Source: Rhizoctonia solani (lineage: Eukaryota; Basidiomycota; Agaricomycetes; Cantharellales; Ceratobasidiaceae). Taken from it: DNA of 64,000 nucleotides. How positions within the stretch are numbered: the first letter of the stretch is position 1; every line of letters starts with the position of its first letter. Below the pieces are notes generated by a model. That model saw only the letters and a list, made by a program, of their open reading frames with translations, was not told the origin of the DNA and did not search any database. The translations under genes were made by a program, and so were the position numbers. Positions 53,256-64,000 of this stretch are shown here, in pieces. The stretch covers positions 1-64,000 of the forward strand of contig NC_057385.1 of assembly GCF_016906535.1 (NCBI RefSeq). Direction: 5' to 3'.

Positions 53256-56200
53256 CTGTGTAATATACTTGAGCCATGTCCTTGGCTGTATAATCTTGTT
53301 GCGTGGGTATCAGATGAGTCATGAGTGTTAGGTGATCAAGTACTACACATGGTATCAAATTTGCTGTAGATTGTTTGCAACACTGGGAGAGGTCCCATGA
53401 AGTCCATTCCTACCTGTGACCATGGGAACTCTGGTACCGGTAATGGTTTGAGTAACCCGTAGGGGTGTTGGGTGGATGGTTTGGATGCGGCGCACAAAGT
53501 GCACAATTGGCAGAATTTACTGACCTTGGTTGACATTGACTTCCACCAAACAGTTTTGTGCAGGTAGAGGTATGTTTTTTGATTTCCTTGGTGTGCCAGT
53601 ACTGAGTGTGCATGTGCTATTATCAGCTGTCAGACTTTGTACTCCCCCTTTGAACAGTCCAGTACGCATAGTACTGTTTTGTCATTGTTATCCATGTATA
53701 ATAGTCCGTCTTTCATTTGGTAGTTTGGGAATGATTCTGGATTATTTACTATGGGTCCAAATTGCTTGTTGTTTGCATAATTTCCTTGGATTGATTCAAT
53801 TACATCTAATTCAGTTACTATCTTGGTTACTTGTGGGATTAGGATCTCAAAATTTTCATTGGGGTACTCCTTGCCCTCCAGCTCAACGTCTGGCGGTGAG
53901 TCTTCTTTGACAGTTGTGTTCCCGGTTGGTCCTTTTCATGTTGTTCCTCTGTCCTGGGGTGAACTGACTCTTGGACCCTTGCTTTGACCCTTGTCTCCCC
54001 GCGTGACTTCTTGTATGTGCATGGGTTCTTTGTGCGGTTGTTTCTTCTTGGTCATGCTTGGTTCCCGGCCCGGTATGATTGGATTGTATCTTTTTGGGGT
54101 TACTCTAGTTCTTGTTGGATTTTGTTGTACCATGTCCAAATTCACCCCACTTTCCTGGGCAACTAGAGCTGCCACACCCACTAGTACTGGTCTTGTATAC
54201 TTGTGTTCAGCTGGTGCTTTGTCTTCACCTTCCAAGCTGCTCTTGTTGACGTACTTGCTAATTGCCTGTTCTACTCCCTTGTTATCATTGCCATACATGC
54301 GTGATAGCGCGTCTGCCAGTACATTTTCTGATCCCTCAATGTATTTTATCTTGTAGTCAAATCTACTGAGTGTGTCTAGCCATCGTACTTGCCTTCCCAA
54401 TAATTTCTTCTGAGTGACTAGGTGCTCAAGAGCCCAATGATTGGTCAGTATCTTGAATCTTACTCCTTGCAGTAGATGCTCAAATTTTTTAAGGGACATT
54501 ATGATTGCAAGAGCCTTGCAGTCATGTACCGGGTAGTTTTGTTGGGCCAAGTCAAATTTCCCCAACCAGAACTGTATGATGTTTGATTCTTTCCACCTCT
54601 TTCCTTGACTGAGTACCCCGCTTGCCCCTGTTAGACTTGCATTGGTTATGAGGAATATGGGGTCGGCATTGTCTTGGTAGTCTAGTGCCACTTGGTGGGT
54701 GTTTCAATGTTTGCGTACAATTTGTTGGGTTTTGCGGAAGGCTCTCTCCTCCGTCCCATCCCACCTGAACAGTCCCTTACCACTAGAGCATTTGGATAGA
54801 ATGGCCATTGGTTGTTTCAAGCCCTTGCAATTGGGCGCAAGATAGCCCAGTGCACCTATGTAGCTGGCCACTTGGTCTTTTGTGGTAGGAGTCTTCCATT
54901 TCTCAATGCTGTCAACTTTATGGGGGTCCATCCTGATGCCCTTTTTGTCTATCACATACCCAAGTAGTATGAGTTCTTGCGCAAAGAACTGCATCTTCTT
55001 TGGACTTATATAAAATTTCTTGCGTCAGAGTATGTCAGCTACTGTGCGTATATGTTTGACGTGTTCTTTGATTGTGTCTGAGAAGATCACAATGTCATCT
55101 AGGTATACGTACATGAACACACCAATATACAATTGGAATAGGTGGTTCATTAGGCTTTGGTAGGTGGCGCCCACATTACAGTCTCCTTGCTGCATGACCA
55201 TGCTGACCATTGTTCCCAGTGGGGTGTGGAACAAGGTTTTTGGTACGTCCTCCGGCACTACTCTAATTTGTTTGTACGCGTCTTTGCCGTCAATCACAGA
55301 ACGGAATTTCTTTTGGCTGACATTCAGTAATACGTCCTTGGGTGGAGGTAGGGGCAACGCTAGCTTCACCGTATTGTTGTTTTGCTCACGTTTGTCTAGT
55401 ACAGTTTGTATGGCCACCAAGCCGTCACTGCTCTTCTTTGTTAATATGAGCATGGGGACCGCATTGCTCCCTGTGGTGAGTTCCCACCTTCCCGTTTGTA
55501 AGTATTCTCTAGCCTTTTTGTCAAATAGGGGTCTAAGTTTCTTGGCACACTTTGATGGTCTGAATTTGTAGATTTGGGTATCATTGATCAGCGGTATGCA
55601 ATGGTTTATTTTACAAAACGGTGGTAAGGGTGTACTTGCTACAGACGGTGGGCACAAGTCTGAGCATTAGTTTCTCAACGCTGATTGTAGTTCTTCCATT
55701 CTTCCTTCTATTGCATCCGTTGATACGCTGTTTATGTGTAATATTTCAGCACCCTCCAGCGGTAGGCTTTTGTTTGATCCAATGACCACGCCCGTGGGGT
55801 TGAAACTTACGCTGACGCAGTGTTGGTATAGCCAAGGTGTGCCCAATATGGCGTCATATCCATCCAGGTTGCCAACATTGAAATCTCTCTCTTTGTTGAT
55901 TCCCTGGTATTGAAGTCGAGCGCTAGCTCCGTAATTCACTGTGCTCTTCAAGCCCAAAATAGCTAACTGAAGTTGTAGTGGTTTGGTCAGTGTCACTCTG
56001 GTAATATGTAACTGATCCACTATTGTTGTTGATAGTATATCTGCCTGACTCCCCAAGTCAAGGAGAGCTTGAATTGTTTTGCCGTTTAACTTAGCACGCA
56101 CTACTATAGTTTGGGGAACCAGTTGAGTGTTGTCTTTTACTTGAACCGCGTTTCTTTCAATAAACCCAACTGTTTCAGACTTTGTTTTGGCAGCATTTAA

Positions 56201-58882
56201 TTGTACTGGTTTGTCATCTACCTTTACTGATGATATTCCCAGCGTATCCTTTGTCTGATAGAGTTGGTTGATTTCCTTGACTATCACAGACAACGCTCTG
56301 ACTTTGGAATCCGTTCCCAGGGTGGCCGCATTTGCTCTTAGTCTGGTAGGTTTGGCAGAGTTTGCCTTGGTACAGTTACGGGCCATGTGTCCTACTTTGT
56401 GGCAGAGGTAGCACTGATCTTCAGCCCTATACCTCTCCTTCTGTTTGTTGGTGAGATTGCTTCTTGAGTTTCCTGTCTGTTGGCTGTTGATCGGTAGCTT
56501 GGATTTCTTCCAGTTGCTTGAGCGTTCTCGTTCCCGTGAGCTTTTGTTCTGGTGGTGGGTGTTTGATTGGGGGTTTTGTTGTGATTGTTTGTCTTTGCGG
56601 TTTTGTTTGCAATCCAGGCTACGCAATTGTTCTCCTTTGTGGCTGTCTTGCTTTACGTGTTCATTGACTTGGTTTCTACTCACGTTATAGGGCCTTTTGA
56701 TATCTAGCGCGGCTGCTTTGAGCTGATCAAAGGTAGCATTGTTGGCGCAATATCCCTTCATTGCCCATTCCGCCCGGATGTGTCTAGCCGCACCGTCCCA
56801 CGCCCTCTGGACATGTTGTAGGCCCATGATATCACTCAGTTGGGTCCTGTATAGCTCAAGGTTGGCAAAGAAATCTTGTACGCATCTTGCTCCTTGCCCA
56901 ATGGACTCATACCTCTTCCGTAGCGTTTCTTTGAAATCAGGCGGGAAGCAGTACTTGTACATTAGCTTGTACACATCCTTGACTTCATATTGTACCCTCC
57001 CTAAGTTAGGTGCAATTTTGGCCATGTACCATCTGGCTGCCTTCCTGGATAGGAATCAACTAACGTTTTGAACGGCGGTCTCCCTAGAGATTCCAGTCTC
57101 GTATACCCCGTTATCATAGTCAAACACAAACTGTTTGTACTCTTCTAAATTTGGTTCTTCACCTTTGTAAGTCTTTGGAGCTTGGGCTTTGTAGCCCAAT
57201 TGAGCTTGCTTGTTGGTTTTCTTCTTCAACTTTTTGTTTTCATTGATTAACCTTTTCAACAGCTTTCTGATTTTGTTGTTGTCCACGTTGGCAATCTTGG
57301 TTTCAGTATCACTTGATGAAGCTTCACTATCAGACCCATTGGACCCGTCGGAGTTGTCTGGGGGCGTTGTTCAATGGTTCCTCTTGGTCCTGCAAGCTCT
57401 TGTCTCGTTCACTTGGGGGCTCCAGATCCTGGGTGATTCTATCTTGGACTCGTTCTTAGCTGTTCTGGTGTTGCTTTGGTCTCCCCTTCCAGAGGTTACC
57501 TTGCCATATCTGGATTCAATATACCCGCCGCTCCTAAACCCGTCTGGTACGTACTCTGATTGGTGAACGCTTGTAATTCTTGATGACTGGCGGCGTTCAG
57601 ACTCATTGATATCTGATTTAACCGGTTCAATTTCATCAATTGCTACCCCCAAGCTGCATCTGGGGCGGGTTTTTCTGGTGGGTTCTTTGCCCTTACCCTT
57701 CCTCAAGACATCTAGTACATCACTTTCCTCCTTGTCTGACGATATTACAACATATCTAGGTGCGTCTTTGTCAACTATTTCCTCTACGGTCACTCTCGGG
57801 GATTGTTGGGATCCGGACGGTCCTGCTCCTGATGTCTGGCTTGGGACTTGTGATTCCGCAAACATTTGTGCACGTTCCAGGGCTTGTAGCTTGAGTACGG
57901 TTGCTTTGTATTCCTCATTGTCCAGTACGTAGTCGTCATTCACCTCACAGATTATTGCGCTGACTCTTACGTTTTCCCCTTTGGAGGCGTTTCTATACTT
58001 GCTAGTTTGTTCTGTCTCTGATACCAAAAGGTAGTCTGACCTTGACCAGTGGTCCCGGTACCACTCAATATTGAGCTCAGGTAAGTCCCTTCCCGTTTCC
58101 AGTGCAACGTCTGCCTTTCTCATTTTGTCAAACCAGCTTACTCGTTGAGTTTCACCGGTTTCCTGTCTTACGTGGGACTGTTCCATTGCCCTGTTGTTAC
58201 TAGGTGATTTGTTCAATACTATATATTGGGGTTCCAACCCAGCCGATTCCTTGTCCTCACTCCTGTCCTCTAGTACTCGACTAGTACGAGCCGTCACAAA
58301 GATCGTGGCCCCACTTTGGTCAAACTCTAAACCCAAGCCCGTATCCCTTCCAGTGGGCGTTTTGGGAGATTTGAGGGCACACGGCTCACTTTGTGCTGCA
58401 TCAGGAGAAGCTGAGCCTCCAAGCGCTGTGTGAGTTGCTTCTTGAGTGTCCTTGGGTGAGTCTTCCCTTTCGCTTTCAGGGGCATCTGCTTCTTTGCAGG
58501 CATCCGCTCCTTTGCGGGCTTCCATTGTTGGATGGGTATTGGCTTCCCGGGTATTTGTACTTGCTTTGGGTTTGATAGGTGGTGTCCAATTGGTGAGTGC
58601 TTGATACACCGCGGGGGATACTTTCACCCCGCCCGCTTTCACCCAGGCTACTCCCTTGCGCCTACCAGCTCCTTGTAATACAAGAGCTTCTTTGTTTAGG
58701 TTGTCTGCTGGGACCAACCTGAAGGTGATCAGCCTTCTTTCCCTGTTAACATTTTGCTCACCCTTTTCAGCTTCTACCTTGGACTCCTCAATAGCCTTTG
58801 TCTTTTGGATTCAACGCTTCAGAGCCGCCGGCGCTTGTCCGGGGTTGTACGTGCGTCGGCTCCTCATGACTTGGTTGAGCAT
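53256..58882 (-). pseudogene. Gypsy-C gag-protease-RT-RNase H-integrase polyprotein, single frame with stops
   Basis: Translation probably began at the ATG at 58882 (MLNQVMRSRRTYNPGQ). The gag N-terminal region is long and acidic; the capsid holds YKGEEPNLEEYKQFVFDYDN and the zinc knuckle is CYLCHKVGHMARNC. Protease reads LLDLGSQADI (Ser of the D-S-G triplet changed to Leu). Reverse transcriptase: MLILTKKSSDGL, VIDGKDAYKQIRV and YLDDIVIFS. RNase H: NYPVHDCKALAIIMSLKKFE, ILTNHWALEHL, VLADALSRMYG. Integrase: HSVLAHQGNQKTY, CQLCTLCAAS and GMDFMGPLPV. Gag and pol share one frame, with no frameshift between them. In-frame stops: TGA at 58811, 57371, 57056, 55025, 54704, 53936 and 53630, TAA at 55667. 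A frameshift near 53345 precedes the LTR-B. Confidence 0.9.
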
Positions 58883-59026
58883 GCTAACTGTTGTAGGGTT
58901 TCCTTTTGCAAAGTGTTTTTGTTTTGTTCAGTCTGTTGTGAGTACAACGGCGGCCAACCCGGGTACTTGTAGACTGGTAAAAATTTTAGAATTCACCAAG
59001 CGGTGTTTTCAGGTATGTCAAAAAAT

Positions 59027-59257
59027 GTAAAACTCCGTAAATCAAATGTAGATAAACTTATCGCAATCTTAATGACAAGACTCGTTGACAAGATCACAAA
59101 CACTCGATTGATGTAAGAGAAAAAACAGTACATGAAAATTTTGGGTATGCGGGCCTTAAAAGGTGCCGCGGTACTATACAGGACTTAGTAAGGGAAATGA
59201 TACATCCAGTAACACTAAATGAGAACAATGAGTAAAGAGTGATACCATTTTGTTACA
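59027..59257 (-). repeat. Gypsy-C 5' LTR
   Basis: 231 bp, plus strand TGTAAAACTCC..TTTTGTTACA. Followed inward on the minus strand by TTTTTTGACATACC, the conserved leader also present at 18.0 kb. Confidence 0.93.
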
Positions 59258-59520
59258 AGGGGGCTCGGATTAGTACAGGGGTCGGATTTTGCCAGTAATC
59301 TGGACCCGGGTGTCGGATTGTTGGGGTTGGATAGTCCGTACCTTGGGGGTATACGGTGGTACACGCAATGTCGTGATTAAAAAAAATTATAGAGCTACAT
59401 GTAAGGTTTTTGAGACACCTGGCTATCACATACCGGGTTCTCAGAGTTGTAAGCTTAGTTGCAAAACGTCAAGAGACATTTTGCGTAAAAACAATCAAAG
59501 GGGGGACAGCGCTAGTAGCA
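59258..59520. other. Target flank of Gypsy-C
   Basis: Begins with target duplicate AGGGG; GGATT-rich words (GGTCGGATT) recur; no gene. Confidence 0.4.
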
Positions 59521-60860
59521 GCAGGTAGGTGACCGCATGCATAAACTGATCACATGACCTTGATACGGCTGATTTCGTGTGCGTACCAAGTACGCATGGT
59601 GATGACTTTAATTGCCGTGAGGTAGAGCTTACTCAACCGTGTGAACTAGTCATGTGGTTCTCACGCAGCTTGTTTTGTGTGCGTACTGCGTACGCATTCC
59701 GGCTGTTTGATAAAATGAAAACTAATATGATGGTGTTAATCCAGTCATGTGACCTGTGTGAGTCTTATCTTCTGTGCGTACTGCGTATGCATAGCAGCAG
59801 GTAGGTGATTGCATGCATAAACTGGTCACATGACCTTGATACGGCTGATTTTGTGTGCGTACCAAGTACGCATGGTGATGACTTTAATTGCCGTGTGGTA
59901 GAGCTTACTCAACCGTGTGAACTAGTCATGTGATTCTCACGCAGCTTGTTTTGTGTGCGTACTGCGTACGCATTCCGGCTGTTTGATAAAATGAAAACTA
60001 ATATGATGGTGTTAATCCAGTCATGTGACCTGTGTGAGTCTTATCTTCTGTGCGTACTGCATACGCATAGCAGCAGGTAGGTGACTGCATGCACAAACTG
60101 GTCACATGACCTTGATATGGCTGATTTTGTGTGCGTACCAAGTACGCATGGTGATGACTTTAATTGCCGTGAGGTAGAGCTTACTCAACCGTGTGAACTA
60201 GTCGTGTGATTCTCACGCAGCTTGTTTTGTGTGCATACCGTGTATGCACTGCGACTGTTTAATGACAATCAAAGCCCATGCATAAAGGCGGATGATCCGC
60301 CGCGGATTAGTCTGTGGCCTGTATGTGTCTGGTCTTCCATGCGTACTGCGTACGCATAGCAGCAGGTAGGTGACCGCATGCACAAACTGGTCACATGACC
60401 TTGATATAGCTGATTTTGTGTGCGTACCAAGTACGCATAGTGATCACTGTAACCATTGTATGGTAGAGCTTGCTCAACTGTGTGAACTAGTCATGTGATC
60501 TTAATGCAGTATGTTTTGTGTGCGTACTGCGTATGCACTGTGGCTGTTTGGTAAAATTGGAGCTTAAATGTTACTGGTAACCTAGTCATGTGACCTGTAT
60601 ATGTCTTATCCTCTGTGCATACTGCATACCCATAGTGGACTGCATGAGTACCCTGGTCACATGACCTTGATACAGTTGGTTTCTTGTGCATACATGGTAT
60701 GCACAGTGATTGCTATGGCTGTAGTATCTTACAAACTTAACTGGCTCTGTAAATTAGTCATATATTGTTAATGCAGCTGAATTTGTGTGTGTACTGGGTA
60801 TGCATTGCCCTCTGCATGCTGTTATATCAAAGAATAACTGTGCTTGTGCTGTATGCATAC
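59521..60860. repeat. 276-289-bp tandem satellite, four copies plus a decayed fifth
   Basis: Units start at about 59525, 59801, 60077 and 60366 (periods 276, 276, 289). Each has GTAGGTGAYYGCATGCA, CACATGACCTTGATA and three 17-bp palindromes: TGCGTACCAAGTACGCA, TGCGTACTGCGTACGCA and TGCGTACTGCGTATGCA. From 60600 the sequence decays, but TGCATACATGGTATGCA and ATGCATACTTGGTATAT still mark the palindromes. Unrelated to the telomeric 163-bp unit except for the palindrome. Confidence 0.9.
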
Positions 60861-60978
60861 TTGGTATATATACAACAGTTTAAGACAGTATTTTTTTTGC
60901 AAGTTGAACTGGACCTGGGCAGACCTGCTTGCTGTTATTAACCTGAGCTGCATGCATTTTGATTCGGATCTTCCACGT

Positions 60979-61878
60979 ATGTCAAGCCAGCGGACGATCT
61001 CCTTGGAGACGATATTATACCTTTTTTCGGCGGATAGGCGCCTTAGCTTGACCATGCTGGTCTCAAAGCTTCAAGGCAGAGACTCAAAGTCTACTGACGG
61101 CAACAAGGCCAACGAATCAAAGCGAATCACCGAGGACGTTTGGGGCCTTGAAGACGAGGAGGACGTACTCTCAGTAGCCGTACAAGTCGTCCCAGCTCCT
61201 TGCCGCGGCAACCGGCAGCAGACCGTCTCCTACCCCGAGCCAGATGAGGCGCCAAACCTATTCGAGGGCGTCAAGTTACCCGTGCAGGAAGCTTGGGTAC
61301 GATATGCATCCAAAGAATACGATCCCGAACAACGCAAAACCGGCCCTACACTCGAACAGCGACTCTCGACCCTGCTCCACCAATTTCCCCCCCAAATCAT
61401 TGCGAAAGCACCAAATATGAAGGGGAGAGATTGTTCCTGGTGCTCTCTCTCACCTTATGACGCCAGCTTTGAGACCTTCCGCAATGCTTCCATGCTGGAC
61501 ACGATTTTCTCTTCTTGGGTCGATTGCGGGTATAACAAAGACCAATGGCGGACAACAATCAACGCCTATCTGCCCACTTTGAAGGAGCACGACTCGCTTA
61601 TTGGGAAGAGGTCCAACAGCCTTCAAGGACTGCACTGCTTGGAGGTTTGGAGGGACGAGTGGCCCACGCTACTGAACGAGTTCAACGCCAAGGCCAGAGC
61701 AGAGATCATCAAGCAGGCTAGAAATTGGATTCATCTCAAATGGAGATGGGCCCCTTGGTTCAGCTCGAACAAGCTTTGGAAAAGCGGGCTGGTAGGCGCA
61801 AAAAAGCTCAAGGGTGATCAGGAGGGAGGCCCGTGGATCGTATTCAATCCTAAGTTCCGGAAGGCCTCGCGTAGATAG
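60979..61878 (+). CDS. Hypothetical protein, 299 aa, intronless as read
   Basis: The frame is open from 60844, but I prefer the ATG at 60979 (MSSQRTISLETILYLFSADR) because the upstream 45 codons lie in decayed satellite. The product is Trp- and Lys-rich with an acidic patch (DVWGLEDEEDVLSVAVQVV), a CSWC pair in GRDCSWCSLSPYDAS, and a basic C-terminus (LKWRWAPWFSSNKLWKSG). No signal peptide or membrane segment. No internal stops, and GC-rich compared with its flanks, so it is likely a real host gene. No family recognised. Confidence 0.6.
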   Translation: MSSQRTISLETILYLFSADRRLSLTMLVSKLQGRDSKSTDGNKANESKRITEDVWGLEDEEDVLSVAVQVVPAPCRGNRQQTVSYPEPDEAPNLFEGVKLPVQEAWVRYASKEYDPEQRKTGPTLEQRLSTLLHQFPPQIIAKAPNMKGRDCSWCSLSPYDASFETFRNASMLDTIFSSWVDCGYNKDQWRTTINAYLPTLKEHDSLIGKRSNSLQGLHCLEVWRDEWPTLLNEFNAKARAEIIKQARNWIHLKWRWAPWFSSNKLWKSGLVGAKKLKGDQEGGPWIVFNPKFRKASRR

Positions 61879-62640
61879 TAGACATTGTATATCTTTTGAA
61901 TCTCCTTTTTCTATTATATCGAGTCAATAACAACTACAAACTACTTCAAACAACGCTTGGAGATTAATTTATTGATGAGAAAGGAGCATACACCTCCGCT
62001 TTGCTAGGTAGAGAAGGGAAGAGAGGAGAAGCAAAGAGCCGTATCGGCTAGTCCACTGTGGGAAGTCACGGTACTTCATCAAAGTGTCAGGGTGACGCTG
62101 CGTTTCAGCTTAAAACCCACTTCTGAGAAGCGCTGATGTTGCTTCGCTGAAGTGCTAAACTGTGGGGGCCCAAAATTCCACCCTATTAGCCACTTATGGG
62201 CCATGAAGTGCCAAATGTTGGAATACGCGCTATTTACGCGCCTCCCAAGTACTAATTTGGCTCCGCCTAAGTGTAAAGTACCAATCGTTTACACTTTGAT
62301 AGTACAAGTATTGCGCTTCGTAGCAGTGCAATTTGCATTTCAGTGCCGTAATTTTGGCACTCCAAAATTGTCAACGTAGTACTTCGCGTGAGTCCCAGTC
62401 GTGCTTTATGAAGTGTCGATTTTCTCTAGGGTTCCCAGTGCTCTATCCATGTTTTTACCACGCTCTGAATGAATATATATAATCGTGTATTTGACGTATA
62501 TCACTAAACACATCCAGGTGTGGCTCGGGTTGCGACGATGGACAATGGAAAGGTACATTATAGAGGTGGTTAGGATGGAGTAGGGGGTAGTGGGGAGGTG
62601 GGATGCGTTGTTTGGTAGATAGAGAAGAATAGAGAAGAAA
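61879..62640. other. Intergenic stretch
   Basis: No gene supported; words like GAAGTGCTAA and TTCGCTGAAG recur around 62100-62400 without clear periodicity. Confidence 0.4.
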
Positions 62641-62870
62641 TTACGATGGGAATTATATTGGATAATAAGCGTTATACTTCTCTTCGATGTTCCATCTGCG
62701 AGGCACGCCGTTTGGTCACTGTGGGAAATACAATAGTTAATATAAGAATATCATGGATTCCATTGAACTTACGAGAGTCTTCGTCAGAATCAAAGGTTGC
62801 GTCTTTGTCTATGGTGAATGCATGTGTTAATTAGTCTGTCCAATCAATAGGCAGATGCGCATTTACTCAC

Positions 62871-64000
62871 CTTTTTGCCCTTGCTCTTTGTAACCGTTGC
62901 AACTGGGTGGCTCTCCTCCTCCTCCTCATACTCCAGTTCTTCCCCTGCATCGGATGATGCCTGCGGGGGGTTAGACCGGGATGCCGATACGTCGCTGAGC
63001 TCTGAATCCGACTCAAGCGTGGTTTCAGCCACCCCTACTTGGCCACGGTTTGGCCGAGAGCTCGTTGCCTTTGGCTGGCGCACTTGCTGTGGGTTGGGCA
63101 CCACTTTTGGCTTGGGCGCTGCCTTTGGTTTAGGTGCAGGTGCAGCGGCGTCGGCCGGCTTTCCGGACTTGGATCTCTTGGACGGTTTGAGTACCAGTTC
63201 GGGTTCGGGTTTGGGTTCGGGTTTGGATACGGGATCTAGCTCTGGTTGCTGGATCTCCCTGCCCCTGCTCTTTCCTGCCACCCGCTTGACTGGCTTGGAC
63301 GTTGTCTTCGGCTTGGTTGCGGTCACGGACTCGAGCTCAGACTCGGGCTCTGGCTCTGGCTGGCTTGGAGCCTTAGCCCTTGTCGCATGAGTCTTTGATA
63401 CCGCAGGCACCCTCTTCGTGTGCTTTTTGGATGGCTTGGGCTGTGGCTCAGGCGAGGGAGACGGAGACGGCGCAGGAGTGGGTGCAGGAGTGGATGCTGG
63501 CACAGGACCGGGCAACGGCCCGGACTCTTGTTCCGTTGGTGGCGCTTCCAAGGCACGATCTTGTGGTGGCGGCCTCATGCGAGGCCGGGGCCGCTGCACT
63601 GGAGCTTGGTTGGGCTCGCCGGAGGTAGTAGAGTCGGGAGGCCGAACTGAGGACGAGGTTGAAAGCGCCGGCCGCGGGGGAAGTATCTTCCTGAAGAATT
63701 TGCTTGTATCTTCATCGGAATCCGAGGTGCTACCGGCAATTTTTGGCTCTAGAAATACAAAAAGAAACTTAGTAATCGGTAGAGGGTGTACAGAAAATAG
63801 TACTTACCAGGAGACGCAATTGCCATAGCCGTGTCACCCATTTTGAATGTCACATTTGCGGCAGATACCATACTGGTATTGTAGTCCGCTTCCTTGGTTG
63901 CATCTTCATCATTGCTAGAGTCCGCATCCACGACACGGTTGGCCGCATTGGTTGCCTCCGTCATTTCGTGATCGCCAGTGGCAACTTGATTGAGATCGTC
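62871..64000 (-). CDS. Disordered Pro/Glu/Lys-rich protein, 5' end beyond the window (partial)
   Basis: Exons 64000-63808 (continuing off the window) and 63748-62871 join over a 59-bp GTAAGT..TTCTAG intron with matching phase. The sequence opens in mid-protein (LNQVATGDHEMTEATNAANR). The second exon has DSDEDTSKFFRK, long runs of Pro-Lys and Glu-Pro (SPSPSPEPQPKPSKKHTKR, KPEPKPEPELVLKPSKRSKS) and an acidic EELEYEEEEESH near its end. Such composition suggests an intrinsically disordered, probably nuclear protein. The GTGAGT donor at 62870 leads to one or more 3' exons; a candidate with DSDEDSR lies near 62770-62810 but its phase does not fit, so the C-terminus is not called. Confidence 0.6.

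Larger units (their letters stand above)
47783..59257 (-). mobile_element. Gypsy-C: old full-length Ty3/Gypsy element with five nested insertions, TSD AGGGG
   Basis: Short LTRs (47783-48014, 232 bp; 59027-59257, 231 bp; about 12 differences, ~5%) are flanked by AGGGG at 47778-47782 and 59258-59262. Inside are a TRIM (48019-48453), LTR-B copies (49479-50050, 50379-50950, 52670-53255) and LTR-A (51257-51826), each with its own duplication. Removing them leaves about 8.7 kb. The coding order on the minus strand is gag, protease, reverse transcriptase, RNase H, integrase, then a long C-terminal extension, all in one frame apart from one frameshift near 53345. Many stops show it is dead. Confidence 0.93.

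Noticed and set aside
59521..60860. CRISPR-like array
   Set aside because: The chromosome is fungal, units are 276 bp, and there are no unique spacers between short repeats.

Overview
This is the left end of a fungal chromosome. It opens with a C-rich telomeric tract and runs through subtelomeric satellite, decayed genes and a dense, nested set of transposable elements. Spliceosomal introns of about 47-145 bp (GT..AG, CTAAY branch points) and the gene families point to an Agaricomycete. A FunK1-type kinase remnant, a family with an ISGNSCFHIMAGW core, and lineage-specific Cys-rich and Pro/Ala-rich proteins make Rhizoctonia/Ceratobasidiaceae my best guess. That placement is inference from recalled protein families, not from a search.

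Layout. 1-88 is a (CCTAA)n telomere. 89-690 is a satellite with a 163-bp period. 786-803 is an interstitial TTAGGG-like seed fused to a FunK1-type gene (797-2181, minus) that is cut off inside the kinase glycine loop. 2280-6701 is a decayed UBP12-like ubiquitin protease. 7490-8307 is a 5'-truncated LINE and 8340-9197 a small intact two-exon gene. 10-19 kb is AT-rich and holds a hAT transposase remnant, solo LTRs, a foldback element, satellites and a gag fragment. 19379-25613 is a young, nearly intact Ty3/Gypsy chromovirus (Gypsy-A, TSD CTTAT). 26198-27092 is a large palindromic foldback element. 28334-37224 is a host-gene island with three multi-exon genes whose splice phases close, plus two truncated LINE copies. 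38.4-46 kb holds an LTR-like promoter region, TRIM, LTR-B and LTR-D insertions and a broken pogo/Fot1 transposase. 47783-59257 is an old Gypsy (Gypsy-C, TSD AGGGG) carrying a TRIM, three LTR-B and one LTR-A solo insertions. 59521-60840 is a 276-bp satellite. 60979-61878 and 62871-64000 are host genes, the last running off the window.

Most LTR copies could be closed to the base by their 5-bp target duplications: ATAAC, GTTGC, CTTAT, ACAGA, AAGGC, GTTAC, AGGGG, ATTTG, CCTGC, GTGGG, GGCTC and CTGTG. This fixes insertion order: Gypsy-C is older (LTRs about 5% diverged), while Gypsy-A (4 LTR differences in 561 bp) and the TRIM (identical LTRs) are recent.

The most unusual items are: a miniature LTR element (TRIM) whose LTR carries consensus Pol III box A and box B only 7 bp apart; a gene truncated exactly at a telomere seed; a dispersed palindrome GCRTAC-N3-GTAYGC shared by four separate satellite clusters; and three truncated LINE copies that all landed in TCACRTG-type targets.
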